A stretch of DNA of 33,124 bases from Methanobacteriota archaeon (GCA_023434825.1 JAEYSH010000041.1:1-33124), one strand, 5' to 3'; counted from the first letter of the stretch, positions 16,842-25,781 are shown. Numbers and translations: made by a program. The notes: a model not told the origin generated them from the sequence alone.

Positions 16842-17822
16842 ATGAAAACACGATTTTCAATTAAACCTGAAGAATATAAAGGCCCTTTTGACCTGGATTT
16901 GACCATTAATAGCGGGCAAACGTCACAGCCTGCATGGTTAAAAAATGGAAAATATTTCCAGGAGCTAATTTCAGTAGACAATAAACCATGTCTAATTAAA
17001 ATAACACATAAAGCTAATTCAGACGAGCCAATAGATGTAATTGCCGAATTTCCAGAAAAAATTAAAAAAGAGCTTATAAAAGCTGAAATAATGGAAATAT
17101 TTGGATTAAATGATGATCTAAGCGGACTTTATGAATATTTAATGGATGATCCCCAGCTTGAGCCTACCATTGATTTTTGTAAGGGTTTACGTTTATTTAA
17201 AGCCAATAATATATTTGAATCAGTTGTATGTTCTATAACATCTGCCCATAATTCTATAAGGCAATGGAATAAAGCAATCAGGCTTTTAAAAGAGAAATGG
17301 GGAAATGAATATGAATTAGAAAATGAAACATTTTATTCATTCCCTTCTGCAGAAGTGCTTTCAAATGCTCCAGAAAGTGAATTTGATGAGGAAGAATGTA
17401 GTCCAGAATTTCTTAAAAGCAGAAATACATGGAAAGACCTTAGAAGCTGTCGTGTTGGTTACAGAGCAAAATACATAATTCAAGCAGCTAATATGGTTCA
17501 AAATGAAATAAATTTAGAAGAAATAAGAAATATGGATTATGAAGAGGCATTTGATACCATTTTAAAGATTCCGGGAGTAGGGCCAAAAGTAGGAGATTGC
17601 ATTCTCCTTTATGGCTATGGATTTGGAAAAGCATTTCCAGTAGATATCTGGATTAGTAGAATTGTTTCCAGGCTTTATTTCAATTCGCAAAACGTTTCAA
17701 ACCCTAAAATGAGAACCTTTGGAATAGAACAATTTGGAAAGAATGCAGGGTATACACAGCTATATTTATTCCATTATGCACGTAAATCAGGACTTATGGA
17801 GAAATTAAAACCAAAAAAATAA
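16842..17822 (+). CDS. 8-oxoguanine DNA glycosylase/lyase, OGG1 type
   Basis: 326 residues. A bifunctional HhH-GPD glycosylase that removes 8-oxoguanine. The N-terminal OGG domain is visible as FDLDLTINSGQTSQPAW (about 16-32). The helix-hairpin-helix is IPGVGPKVGDCILLYG (243-258) with the Schiff-base lysine Lys249, and the activating aspartate is Asp268 in FPVDIW; these numbers happen to equal those of human OGG1. In AlkA-type enzymes the lysine is missing, so OGG is preferred. There is no 4Fe-4S Cys cluster as in MutY/Nth. The ATG has no ribosome binding site. It converges on rsbW, eight bases apart at the stops. Confidence 0.88.
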   Translation: MKTRFSIKPEEYKGPFDLDLTINSGQTSQPAWLKNGKYFQELISVDNKPCLIKITHKANSDEPIDVIAEFPEKIKKELIKAEIMEIFGLNDDLSGLYEYLMDDPQLEPTIDFCKGLRLFKANNIFESVVCSITSAHNSIRQWNKAIRLLKEKWGNEYELENETFYSFPSAEVLSNAPESEFDEEECSPEFLKSRNTWKDLRSCRVGYRAKYIIQAANMVQNEINLEEIRNMDYEEAFDTILKIPGVGPKVGDCILLYGYGFGKAFPVDIWISRIVSRLYFNSQNVSNPKMRTFGIEQFGKNAGYTQLYLFHYARKSGLMEKLKPKK

Positions 17823-17830
17823 TTATTTAT

Positions 17831-18241
17831 CTAAATACGCTTTATCAAGGTTAATATGTTTTTATCATCCTTAAATTCATAATTAACCCTATTCATATAT
17901 TTTTTAATAAAATAGACCCCTAAACCACCAGGTCCTCTTTTTAATGGTGATGTATTAAAATCAGGCTTCACCACCTTTGTTGGATCGAAAGGTTCCCCTT
18001 GATCTTCAATTACAATAATAAGCCCATTAACATCTTTTTTACATTTAATAGATATTTTTTGATTTTCTTTGAGATCTCCATGGTTAATAATGTTTGTTAC
18101 AGCTTCTTCAACTGCTAGTTGAACCTGAAAGTCTTCATATTCGCTTAAACCGAAATTAGACATGGAATTACCTATAAATTTCAACAAAACAGGAATGTTT
18201 TCTATTTTAGGCCCGATTTCAATACCTGAATTTTCGATCAT
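17831..18241 (-). CDS. RsbW-like anti-sigma serine kinase
   Basis: 136 residues, a stand-alone GHKL ATPase domain of the RsbW/SpoIIAB type. In bacteria such proteins bind a sigma factor or, after phosphorylating an RsbV protein, release it. All boxes look intact: N box EEAVTNIINHG (Glu46, Asn50), G1 box EDQGEPFDP (Asp80-Gly82), G2 loop RGPGGLGVYFIKK (102-114). So it should bind ATP and act as a kinase. The start is one base after the rsbU stop (TGA-A-ATG) with AGGTGG just upstream inside rsbU, a strong sign of coupling. It is the third gene of the cassette 20011-17831. The partner replacing a sigma factor in this archaeon is not known. Confidence 0.9.
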   Translation of the reverse strand: MIENSGIEIGPKIENIPVLLKFIGNSMSNFGLSEYEDFQVQLAVEEAVTNIINHGDLKENQKISIKCKKDVNGLIIVIEDQGEPFDPTKVVKPDFNTSPLKRGPGGLGVYFIKKYMNRVNYEFKDDKNILTLIKRI

Positions 18242-18242
18242 T

Positions 18243-19610
18243 TCAATCCACCTTTATTACCATTAAAGTAATATCATCAAATTGAGACTGGTTTTCACTA
18301 AATGATACCACAGATTCTTTAATTTTATTAACCATTTCTTCAGCATTTAAGTCATAATTAGATTTAATTAATTTATAAAGCCTTTTTTCTCCAAATAATT
18401 CTCCGTTATTGTTCTGTGCTTCAGTTACCCCATCAGTATAAAATACTATCAAATCACCGCTTTCAAGATTAATTTTTCGATCTTCAAGATCTATTGTATC
18501 TATTGCTCCTAAAGCAATTCCTTTAGCTTTTAAACAATCCATTAACCCGGTTTTTCTTATAAACATCACTGGAGGGTTGTGTCCTGCATTTACATAGTCC
18601 ATTGTTTTGTTTTTAAGGTCTATTATAGCATAAAAAAGGGTAACAAACATTCCTGAATTTGAATCTTCTGCAATTAGTTTATTAGCATCTTTAATGACTT
18701 CCACAGCGTTTGTATTTCCCATTGCCTTGGCCCTTAAAACTGTTCTTGAAACTGCCATAAAGAGAGCTGCTGGAACACTTTTACCGGATACATCGGCTAT
18801 TGTAACGCCTAATTTACCCTCTTTAATGGGTATAAAATCATAAAAATCGCCGCCAACTTCCTTTGCAGGTATATTAACAGCATATATGTCATAACCATCT
18901 AATTGTGGCATTTCATGGGGTAAAAAACTGTCCTGAATTTCATGTGCTATTTCAAGCTCGTATTTCTTTCTTTGAAGCTCTTCATAGTAGTTATCCCTTT
19001 CTTTAGTAGTTTTTCTTTCTTTGATAAGGTTTTCAATGAAATATGAAAATATGAGTATTCCCAGTGCATTGGAAAGTATCATGGGCACGCTTACCTGCTG
19101 TACTACAGCAACAGCTTGAGGATAAGGTTTTGCAAGTAAAAGTACCAGGCCCATGTGGAATAATTCCATACATACCGCAAAAATCACCGCCCCCCCAATT
19201 CCAATGAACTTTCTTTTATTTAGAAGATAGATGACCCCGGCAAAAACCCCTGAAAGCACTGTTGCCAATGAACACGGCAATGTAGTTATCCCACCTAAAA
19301 AGAAATACCTGTAAAGGCCACCAATTAATCCTGCGCCAATACCAGCAATAGGCCCTCCAACAAGCCCCGCAATCATTGGGCCTAAGTCTCTGACATTACC
19401 CATTGAGCCGTTAATTGTCAATCCAGAATAGCTACCGTAAATTGAAATTAATCCAAAAATAATGATCATAAATGCCATATTTTTTGGAGTAAATTTTTTA
19501 TCCAGAACTTCCTGGAAATATCGTATTCTGGTTATTAAATAGGCAATTACTAAAATTACACAAATTTTCTCCACTAAATCCAGTAAAAGCTCTACAGTAA
19601 ATGTAACCAT
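18243..19610 (-). CDS. RsbU/SpoIIE phosphatase with LytS-type 5TM sensor
   Basis: About 455 residues. The N-terminal part (to about 195) holds some six hydrophobic segments and the 5TMR-LYT signature: NVRDLGPMIAGLVGGPIAG, then GLIGGLYRYFFLGG, the membrane receptor domain of LytS kinases. A short basic, helical linker (KERKTTKERDNYYEELQRK) leads to a PP2C/SpoIIE phosphatase (about 245 to the end): AKEVGGDFYDF with the metal Asp, ADVSGKSVPAALFMA, VNAGHNPP, FYTDGVTEAQN and FDDITLMVI. It should dephosphorylate the RsbV protein encoded upstream in response to a membrane signal. ATG 19610 was chosen; a TTG six codons earlier (19628) is open, and neither has a clear ribosome binding site. Confidence 0.92.
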   Translation of the reverse strand: MVTFTVELLLDLVEKICVILVIAYLITRIRYFQEVLDKKFTPKNMAFMIIIFGLISIYGSYSGLTINGSMGNVRDLGPMIAGLVGGPIAGIGAGLIGGLYRYFFLGGITTLPCSLATVLSGVFAGVIYLLNKRKFIGIGGAVIFAVCMELFHMGLVLLLAKPYPQAVAVVQQVSVPMILSNALGILIFSYFIENLIKERKTTKERDNYYEELQRKKYELEIAHEIQDSFLPHEMPQLDGYDIYAVNIPAKEVGGDFYDFIPIKEGKLGVTIADVSGKSVPAALFMAVSRTVLRAKAMGNTNAVEVIKDANKLIAEDSNSGMFVTLFYAIIDLKNKTMDYVNAGHNPPVMFIRKTGLMDCLKAKGIALGAIDTIDLEDRKINLESGDLIVFYTDGVTEAQNNNGELFGEKRLYKLIKSNYDLNAEEMVNKIKESVVSFSENQSQFDDITLMVIKVD

Positions 19611-19672
19611 TCTTTCACATGTGTTCAATTATTTAAAGCTAATTTAACTAATATTATATATTTAAATCTCTT

Positions 19673-20011
19673 TTAACTATTAAAAGACTTCAATGCTTCT
19701 TCCTGGCCCTCATAAATATCGAAAATCTGAGTGAATCCAGATATTTCAAAAACTTCCAGAACATGAGGTTTCAGGTTAGCGAGTTTAATCTGTCCGTCTA
19801 ATTTTTTAATTTGCTTTAAAGAAGAAAGAATTACTCTTAGCCCGGAACTGCTGATGTAATCTACTCCCTGAAAATTAACTAAAATATTGTTGCATCCTCC
19901 TTCAATAACTTTTTTTATGCTATTTTCAAGATCCCTGGAAGAATATGCATCTAATTTCCCTTTTAAAGATAATATGCTTATAATACCGTCCTTATTTTCT
20001 TCAATTTCCAT
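19673..20011 (-). CDS. RsbV-like STAS anti-sigma antagonist
   Basis: 112 residues, one STAS domain, first gene of the cassette. In bacteria the unphosphorylated form captures RsbW and frees the kinase's other partner. Seen: LKGKLDAYSSRDLENSI (about 16-32) and the phosphorylation loop DYISSSGLRVI, where Ser56 sits at the place of the phosphoserine of SpoIIAA; the common Asp two residues before it is Ser54 here. The C-terminal FEISGFTQIFDIY is typical. A GGTGA site precedes ATG 20011. It is followed after about 60 bases by rsbU and then rsbW on the same strand, so all three partners of a switch are kept together. Confidence 0.92.
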   Translation of the reverse strand: MEIEENKDGIISILSLKGKLDAYSSRDLENSIKKVIEGGCNNILVNFQGVDYISSSGLRVILSSLKQIKKLDGQIKLANLKPHVLEVFEISGFTQIFDIYEGQEEALKSFNS

Positions 20012-20120
20012 TATTTCACCATCAGATCTAAATCCAGTAATTGTAAGCTTAAAATGATTATAGTATATTTATCTAAGTTTTATTGTTTGCTATTTAAAAT
20101 TTAATAGGTAAAAATAACAA

Positions 20121-20774
20121 ATGAATTATATAAAAATTATTTTGATTACTATGGGAGAATTATCCAAAGCCCTGGATGAATTCACACAGATTTCCAGGGA
20201 ATACTACATCAAAATACAGCAAATTTTAAAGGACAACTACTGCTGGAAATGCCCAATGCGCACAACAAGTAAATCAACATCTTGCAAGGATATTGATGCA
20301 TGGATAAGACTTACTGGAGCTTTTGAAAGAGGTATTCACCAGCATTTACTTTCAGAAGATGAATTTAATAATATTGAATTTGTAACTTCCAGATATCTTG
20401 CTAAAGTTATTAAAAAACATTTCAGACATCTTAAATACAATAAAATGATTTTATTAAAGTTAAAAGAAGATGTGAAGCCGTATGCCAGAAAAGATGATTT
20501 ACTAATAATTAAAGAAAATCCAGAATCAATTAAAGCAGGGGATCTAATTTTATGGCCACAAATTTGCCCAGTTTCTATTTACTGGTTTTCAAAAGGCAAA
20601 TTAGCCGGCGATATTCCGTTTGATATAATAAATGTTTCAAAATCATTCCATAAAGATGGATGCAGATACATTAAAGCAGAAAATAACATAGAAATTCCTT
20701 TAGAATACACTTTAGGAAAAATAACTAAAATAATAGCTAAAGAGGATTCAGAGTATTCAAAAATATTTCAATGA
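20121..20774 (+). CDS. hypothetical, Cys motif plus S24/S26-like end
   Basis: 217 residues, not recognised. Residues 41-55 hold CWKCP and a third Cys (Cys41, Cys44, Cys55), possibly a metal knuckle. The C-terminal part from about 117 (YARKDDLLIIKENPES, KAGDLILWP, then DIINVSKSFHKDGCRYIKAE, LGKITKIIA) has the beta-strand layout of the S24/S26 peptidase fold seen in LexA-type and signal peptidase proteins: 'GDLILW', a middle strand, and a closing 'lGKItki'. I see no clear catalytic Ser/Lys pair. ATG 20121 is the longest start; ATG 20151 is also possible. It is divergent from the rsbVUW cassette, 109 bases from the rsbV start. Confidence 0.6.
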   Translation: MNYIKIILITMGELSKALDEFTQISREYYIKIQQILKDNYCWKCPMRTTSKSTSCKDIDAWIRLTGAFERGIHQHLLSEDEFNNIEFVTSRYLAKVIKKHFRHLKYNKMILLKLKEDVKPYARKDDLLIIKENPESIKAGDLILWPQICPVSIYWFSKGKLAGDIPFDIINVSKSFHKDGCRYIKAENNIEIPLEYTLGKITKIIAKEDSEYSKIFQ

Positions 20775-20782
20775 AGTGAAAT

Positions 20783-21400
20783 TCATTTAAGAGGCCTATC
20801 TGCAATATAATCCAGAGGAAGTATAAGGAAATAAGCTAAACTGGTCCATCCAGGTATTATAAATGTTAAAATAACCGCTAATACTGCTACAAGAAGGAAA
20901 ATAAGACTTCCACGAGTCATTCTGGAAATTCTATTAGGATTAGCATTTTCATCTACTAAATTTCTTTTACGTGCATAATACCAAGTAATAGAAATGAATA
21001 GACCAATTCCTACCATATTTAAGTTATAAATAAAATGAGAGATTGCAAAATCGCCATATTCTCCAATAAGGCTTTGAGTAAATGGAACCATCACAATAAA
21101 AAGTAACCAGATGATATTTAACCATAAAAATACATTATCAGCTTTTTTTATCATATGGAAAGCACGGTGATGCATAGACCAGAAAACAGCGAGAAGTACA
21201 AAACTTAAAATAAAAACATAGAATTTTGGAATTAAGTCATATAGAGAACTTCTAACTATGGTTTCAGAAAGAGGGCCAGCAATTTCGGGTACAGCTAAAC
21301 TTAAAACCAGTAAAGTCATTGCAATAGCAAATATACCGTCTACAAGCGTTTCAATACGATTTGTAGTCATCCAAAAATCATTATTTTCCGATTCTTCCAT
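20783..21400 (-). CDS. TMEM175-family channel-like protein
   Basis: 205 residues with about five or six membrane helices. The first helix RIETLVDGIFAIAMTLLVLSL (in two parts around VDGIFAIA) matches the conserved helix of TMEM175/DUF1211 proteins, which form potassium-permeable channels in bacteria, archaea and lysosomes. In most members the motif is FSDG; here it reads LVDG. The second block, FWSMHHRAFHMI (about 70-81), with paired His, is also typical of the family. The C-terminus is a short charged tail (DYIADRPLK). Potassium or proton conductance is inferred from the family. It converges with the hypothetical gene before it, eight bases between stops. Confidence 0.85.
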   Translation of the reverse strand: MEESENNDFWMTTNRIETLVDGIFAIAMTLLVLSLAVPEIAGPLSETIVRSSLYDLIPKFYVFILSFVLLAVFWSMHHRAFHMIKKADNVFLWLNIIWLLFIVMVPFTQSLIGEYGDFAISHFIYNLNMVGIGLFISITWYYARKRNLVDENANPNRISRMTRGSLIFLLVAVLAVILTFIIPGWTSLAYFLILPLDYIADRPLK

Positions 21401-21565
21401 AATTTAACTCCTTAGCTGTTTTAAACCCCTGATACATTAACATTCAATTTATCTTTATAACTTTTATATTTTGTTAAATTAGTTTAAAAGTTTGATTATT
21501 GCTTTTGACCTATTAAACGTTAAATAAATATACTTACATGAATAATATTCCTTTGGTGAATAAAT

Positions 21566-22150
21566 ATGGAAACGGATTCCAAAAACTCATCTGGAATTTT
21601 TGAATTTAGATCTATTATGGACGAATTTTTAATTTCATACCCTTCTTACGACCAAAAACTAATTAACAATATCCATAATGTTTCAAAGAATTATTCACTT
21701 AAAGAAATCTCTGATTTAGTGTTTAATGAAGTAATTAAACAAACTGGAAGTAATTACTGTTATGTGGCATATGTAGACCCAAAAAATAAGGATAGTGTTG
21801 GAATATCTTTTTCACACTTAACAGATGACTGTAAAATGTATGCTGAGATGGGAGAAGCTCGTTTTAAGGTTTTAAATGATGGATCATATGGAGGACTTCT
21901 TGGTTACTCTTTAGATACTGGAGAATCGTTTTATGTTCATGATATAACCTCTCATCCTGCTGCTCACGGTTTACCTCCAGGCCATGAACCAGTAAATCAG
22001 TTCCTTTCAGTTCCAGTAAAATATGAAGGAAAAATTTTAGGCCAGATAGTAGCAGCTAATCCCCATGAAGATTACAATAAGTCCCATTTAGATATAGTTG
22101 AAAAAATATCCGATTTTTACGCTTTTTTACTTAAAGAAATGCTTTATTAG
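21566..22150 (+). CDS. stand-alone GAF-domain protein
   Basis: 194 residues, one GAF domain from about residue 45 to the end, with an N-terminal extension. Seen: SLKEISDLVFNEVIKQTGSNYCYVAYVDP (start of the domain, in shorter blocks), then LLGYSLDTGESFYVHDI, and QFLSVPVKYEGKILGQIVAAN, the central strands typical of GAF. No catalytic or DNA-binding domain is fused, so it would act as a sensor for a partner or as an enzyme such as a methionine sulfoxide reductase; its Cys set (Cys at about 64 and 92) does not match that family clearly. ATG 21566 follows a GGTGA site. Divergent from the TMEM175-like gene. Confidence 0.75.
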   Translation: METDSKNSSGIFEFRSIMDEFLISYPSYDQKLINNIHNVSKNYSLKEISDLVFNEVIKQTGSNYCYVAYVDPKNKDSVGISFSHLTDDCKMYAEMGEARFKVLNDGSYGGLLGYSLDTGESFYVHDITSHPAAHGLPPGHEPVNQFLSVPVKYEGKILGQIVAANPHEDYNKSHLDIVEKISDFYAFLLKEMLY

Positions 22151-22218
22151 TATTTTGATTCTATAATTTTTAAATAGTAATTTAATCCTCAAAGACTAAC
22201 AATAAAAACACTAATTCA

Positions 22219-23871
22219 CTATTTATCTTCCTTTTTTGAATTAATTAAACCAATTTTTTCATAATGTTCTTTTAGCACTTCTTTTTGTTTTTTTAAAGAA
22301 TCAGACGATTTAATAACTTTTTTTGAATATCTTACGATTTCAAATTCTTTAATGAGGCATTTTGAATAGTTTAGAAGTTCTGATTCATGGATTATTTCCT
22401 TTGATCCTTCAATTATATCCTGAGGCGTTGGGACTATTTCAGATTCTTCAATTATTTCCTTTGTTTCTGCAAGTTTTTTACGGTAAATACCTATTGGAGA
22501 TAAAATAAAGATTAAAATGCTTAAAATTGCACCTAAAATTACAATAAAGTGCATTCCAGTAGTGAAATTATAAGCATCCAGGTTATAAAGAAAATTTTGC
22601 TCCAAAAGTGCAGGATTTATGGTTAAAGATAATAAAATTCCCGCAATACAAACTCCAAATACCATTCCCAGATTTCTCATAGTCACAATAATGCTTGATG
22701 CTATTCCCTTGCTTTTATCAGGTATAATATGCATTATTGCCCTGTTATTAGGTGCCTGGAATAAAGCAGCGCCTATACCCAGTAAAGCAAGTCTCCAAAC
22801 CACATCAAAAACTCCAGCAAACGTGGTGAGATAAATCATAGAATAAAATGCTGCAACGCTGATTAATGCTCCAATTATAGCCAGACGTCTGGAACCAAAT
22901 CTATCAGCAAGTGTCCCGCTAACTGGGGCAAAAATCATCATGATAACCGGATTTATTGTTAAAATTGCTCCCGTTAGTGCAGGATCAAATTTTAAAACCT
23001 TTTGTAGATAAAAAGGCATTATAAAAAGGATCATGTACATGCTGATGTAATTAAAAAACAGACTCAGATTAAAAGCTGAAAAAGATTTATTTTTAAATAT
23101 CTCTAAATCCAAAAGAGGTTCTTCAACCCTTTTTTCATTCCACAAAAACATTATAAATGTTATTACAGCGACTATAGCTGCGATTATAGACATTAGATCA
23201 ATTTTCAAATTCTGAATACTGTATAAAAGATAAACAGTAGAAAATAGGTATATATACTGTAAAAAAACTCCAGGAATATCCCATTTGATTTCTTTCGTTT
23301 CCCCCTTTTCCAGTATTTTATAACACATTAAAAAACTGATAATTCCAATTGGCACGTTAACAAGAAATATAGTTTGCCAGCTGAATAAATTCTGTAATAT
23401 TCCACCTAACATTGGACCTATTGCTAGTCCTGCAGCTATGGCAACGGCATATATTCCCAGAGCTTTTCCTGTTTGCCTAAGTGGAAATGCATCCTTAACT
23501 ATGCCCATGGAAACTGATATCATTAAAGCTGCTGATATTCCCTGTAGTGATCTAAAAAGAATTAAAATCTCTATAGAAGTTGATAGACTGCATAAAAACG
23601 ATGTTGCAATAAAACTTAAAAGTCCCATCATGTAGATCCTTTCATGACCGTAAAAATCACCTAATCGACCAAACAATAGGACAAACCCAAGTAAATTAAT
23701 TAAATATGCCGTTATAACCCATTCAGACACTGCTACATTTGTAGAAAAGAAAACCGTTATTGTAGGCAGTGAAACATTAACTATACTGGCATTTATAGGC
23801 ACCATTATAGTTCCAAGGGCAAGAGCAAACAGTATTCTCCATTTTTTCTCTAAATTCAAAATTATGTTCAC
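22219..23871 (-). CDS. MFS multidrug exporter, DHA2 family
   Basis: 550 residues. A 14-helix drug:H+ antiporter (EmrB/QacA group) in the cytoplasmic membrane. Seen: NASIVNVSLPTI in helix 1, WVITAYLI in helix 2, the motif-A loop GRLGDFYGHERIYM, and the motif-C like AAGLAIGPMLGGILQ in helix 5. The membrane part ends near residue 460. After it comes an unusual charged tail of about 85 residues with several near-repeats of IIE-S-EI type (EIIEESEIVP, EIIHESELLNYSK, KEFEIVRYSKKVI), probably helical and cytoplasmic. ATG 23871 has an AGGTGA site. A 7-7-7 inverted repeat upstream may be a repressor site. Confidence 0.92.
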   Translation of the reverse strand: MNIILNLEKKWRILFALALGTIMVPINASIVNVSLPTITVFFSTNVAVSEWVITAYLINLLGFVLLFGRLGDFYGHERIYMMGLLSFIATSFLCSLSTSIEILILFRSLQGISAALMISVSMGIVKDAFPLRQTGKALGIYAVAIAAGLAIGPMLGGILQNLFSWQTIFLVNVPIGIISFLMCYKILEKGETKEIKWDIPGVFLQYIYLFSTVYLLYSIQNLKIDLMSIIAAIVAVITFIMFLWNEKRVEEPLLDLEIFKNKSFSAFNLSLFFNYISMYMILFIMPFYLQKVLKFDPALTGAILTINPVIMMIFAPVSGTLADRFGSRRLAIIGALISVAAFYSMIYLTTFAGVFDVVWRLALLGIGAALFQAPNNRAIMHIIPDKSKGIASSIIVTMRNLGMVFGVCIAGILLSLTINPALLEQNFLYNLDAYNFTTGMHFIVILGAILSILIFILSPIGIYRKKLAETKEIIEESEIVPTPQDIIEGSKEIIHESELLNYSKCLIKEFEIVRYSKKVIKSSDSLKKQKEVLKEHYEKIGLINSKKEDK

Positions 23872-23885
23872 CTAAAATATAAATT

Positions 23886-23906
23886 TTAGATTATTTTTGA
23901 ATCTAA
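23886..23906. promoter_or_regulatory. inverted repeat, possible operator of MFS exporter
   Basis: TTAGATT (23886-23892) and AATCTAA (23900-23906) with seven bases between, 15-35 bases before the exporter ATG. An AT-rich TATA-like stretch lies just upstream on the minus strand (about 23910-23925), so the repeat would cover the transcription start, as a repressor site does. A hairpin in the leader is the alternative. Confidence 0.4.
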
Positions 23907-24005
23907 TATTTAATAAAATTTATTAATTTGGTAATAATTAGGAGAAAATTTAGAAAATTAGGAGTATAAATAAAAAAAAGAAATTAATTTAAAAAATTTA
24001 TAAAT

Positions 24006-24431
24006 TTACTCATCAAAAACGGTGACTTTATTCATGACATCGTTTGCCTGAATCTTGTTTACAACGTCCATTCCTTTAACAACCTTACCAAATACAGTGT
24101 GTACACCATCAAGGTGAGGCTGTGGTGAATGAGTTATAAAGAACTGGCTGCCACCCGTATCTTTACCTGCATGAGCCATGGAAAGTGCTCCAGCTCCGTG
24201 TTTGTGAGGGTTTATTTCACATTTTATGGTGTAACCTGGTCCACCTGTTCCATTACCTTTAGGACATCCGCCCTGAATTACAAAGTTAGGAATAACTCTG
24301 TGGAAGGTTAATCCATCATAAAATCCTTCTTTTGCAAGTTTTTCAAAGTTATCGACTGTATTAGGGGCTTCTTCATCAAATAAGACTAATTCTATATTTC
24401 CTTTATCAGTTTCAATTATTGCTTTTTTCAT
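24006..24431 (-). CDS. cyclophilin-type peptidyl-prolyl isomerase
   Basis: 141 residues, a compact single-domain cyclophilin. Catalyses cis-trans isomerisation of Xaa-Pro bonds; cytoplasmic, as no signal peptide is present. The active-site block FHRVIPNFVIQGG (about 43-55) has the catalytic Arg, Phe and Gln; SQFFITHSPQPHLDGVHTVFGKV (about 94-116 in sequence) has the other pocket residues, including FFIT and the His before TVFG. The tryptophan that confers strong cyclosporin binding in eukaryotes is replaced (HLDG-VH). A good GGTGATAAA site precedes the ATG. Divergent from argD. Confidence 0.95.
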   Translation of the reverse strand: MKKAIIETDKGNIELVLFDEEAPNTVDNFEKLAKEGFYDGLTFHRVIPNFVIQGGCPKGNGTGGPGYTIKCEINPHKHGAGALSMAHAGKDTGGSQFFITHSPQPHLDGVHTVFGKVVKGMDVVNKIQANDVMNKVTVFDE

Positions 24432-24605
24432 TTTATCACCAGTAAAATTTAAAATAAAATTTTTGAATTATCAATTAATTTGATCTATATTACATTTAAC
24501 TTTTCACACCCCGATGTTTTTATAGGGCATCTAACAGAATTATTATAGTAAAATTAGTACTTTAATCTTAAATAATAGATTATAACATTTATAAAGGTGA
24601 TTTAA

Positions 24606-25781
24606 ATGAATTCAGAGGAGCTTATGAATTTAGATAAAAAATACGTCATGCATACATATGGACGACTACCTCTAGCCTTAAAAGAAGGGAAAGGAGCATT
24701 AGTTAAAGATTTTGAAGGAAAAACATACATAGATTGTTTTGCTGGAATCGCTGTAAACAACGTCGGACATACACATCCTAAAGTAGTTGAAGCAATTTGT
24801 AATCAGGCTAAAACACTTATACATACATCCAATTTATACTATACCGAGCCACAGGTTAAACTTGCTGAATTACTGGCTCAAGTATCAGTACATGATAAAT
24901 CCTTCTTCTGCAACAGTGGAGCAGAGGCAAACGAAGGTGCAGTAAAACTTGCACGGAAATTTACAGGCAAAGGAGAAATAATTGCCATGGAAAATTCATT
25001 CCACGGGCGAACTCTTGCCATGATAACTGCAACCGGCCAGCACAAATATAAAAAAGGTTTTGAACCTCTCCCAGCAGGATTTAAACATGTAGATTATGGA
25101 GATATTCAAGCTGTAACAGACGCTATAACTGATGAAACAGCAGCAGTTTTAGTTGAACCAATTCAAGGTGAAGGTGGAGTTATAGTACCTCCAGAAGGAT
25201 ATTTAAAAGAATTAAGAAAAGTCTGTGATGAAAATGACGTTCTCTTAATTTTTGATGAAGTTCAAACTGGTTTTGGTCGAACTGGAGAAATGTTTGCATC
25301 CCAAACATTTGGTGTAACTCCAGATATCACTACTGTTGCCAAAGCACTTGGTGGAGGATTCCCTATAGGCGCAGTTCTTGCCAGTGAAGAAGTTGGTAAC
25401 GCATTTGAACCAGGAAATCATGCTGCCACATTTGGAGGAAATCCACTTGCATGTGCCGCTGCAATAGCATCCATTAATGCTATAATTGATGAAAATATGT
25501 TAATTAAAGCTAAAGAAAATGGCGGATATCTAAAATACAAGCTTGAAGAACAGGCAAAACTTTATGGAGTAGTAGAAGAAGTTCGTGGATTTGGAATGAT
25601 GCTTGGAATGGAATTAAGTATAAACGCTGCAGAAGTTTCAAATGAAGCAATGAATCAAGGAGTTCTTATAAACGCTACTGCAGATACCGTTTTACGGTTC
25701 TTACCACCACTTGTAATAGAAAAAGGCCAAATTGACACTGTTACATGTGTTTTAGAGACTATTTTACAGAAATATTCCTAA
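24606..25781 (+). CDS. argD: acetylornithine aminotransferase
   Basis: 391 residues, normal length. PLP enzyme of class III that makes N-acetylornithine from N-acetylglutamate semialdehyde in arginine synthesis; some members also act on the succinyl-DAP step of lysine synthesis. Seen: the N-terminal VKDFEGKTYIDCFAGIAV (about 33-50), FCNSGAEANEGAVKLAR (101-117), the PLP-orienting Asp217 in IFDEVQTG, Lys246 (Schiff base) in TTVAKALGGGFPIG, and HAATFGGNPLACAAA near residue 280. ATG 24606 has a GGTGAT site. It is followed by a small membrane protein, then by a hairpin array and the lysA-dapF pair, forming an amino-acid biosynthesis neighbourhood. Confidence 0.94.
   Translation: MNSEELMNLDKKYVMHTYGRLPLALKEGKGALVKDFEGKTYIDCFAGIAVNNVGHTHPKVVEAICNQAKTLIHTSNLYYTEPQVKLAELLAQVSVHDKSFFCNSGAEANEGAVKLARKFTGKGEIIAMENSFHGRTLAMITATGQHKYKKGFEPLPAGFKHVDYGDIQAVTDAITDETAAVLVEPIQGEGGVIVPPEGYLKELRKVCDENDVLLIFDEVQTGFGRTGEMFASQTFGVTPDITTVAKALGGGFPIGAVLASEEVGNAFEPGNHAATFGGNPLACAAAIASINAIIDENMLIKAKENGGYLKYKLEEQAKLYGVVEEVRGFGMMLGMELSINAAEVSNEAMNQGVLINATADTVLRFLPPLVIEKGQIDTVTCVLETILQKYS

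Noticed and set aside
18243..20011. Rsb cassette as a recent transfer from bacteria
   Set aside because: Composition, ribosome binding sites and spacing look like the neighbours and no mobile element is present, so recent transfer is not supported, though old transfer is possible.
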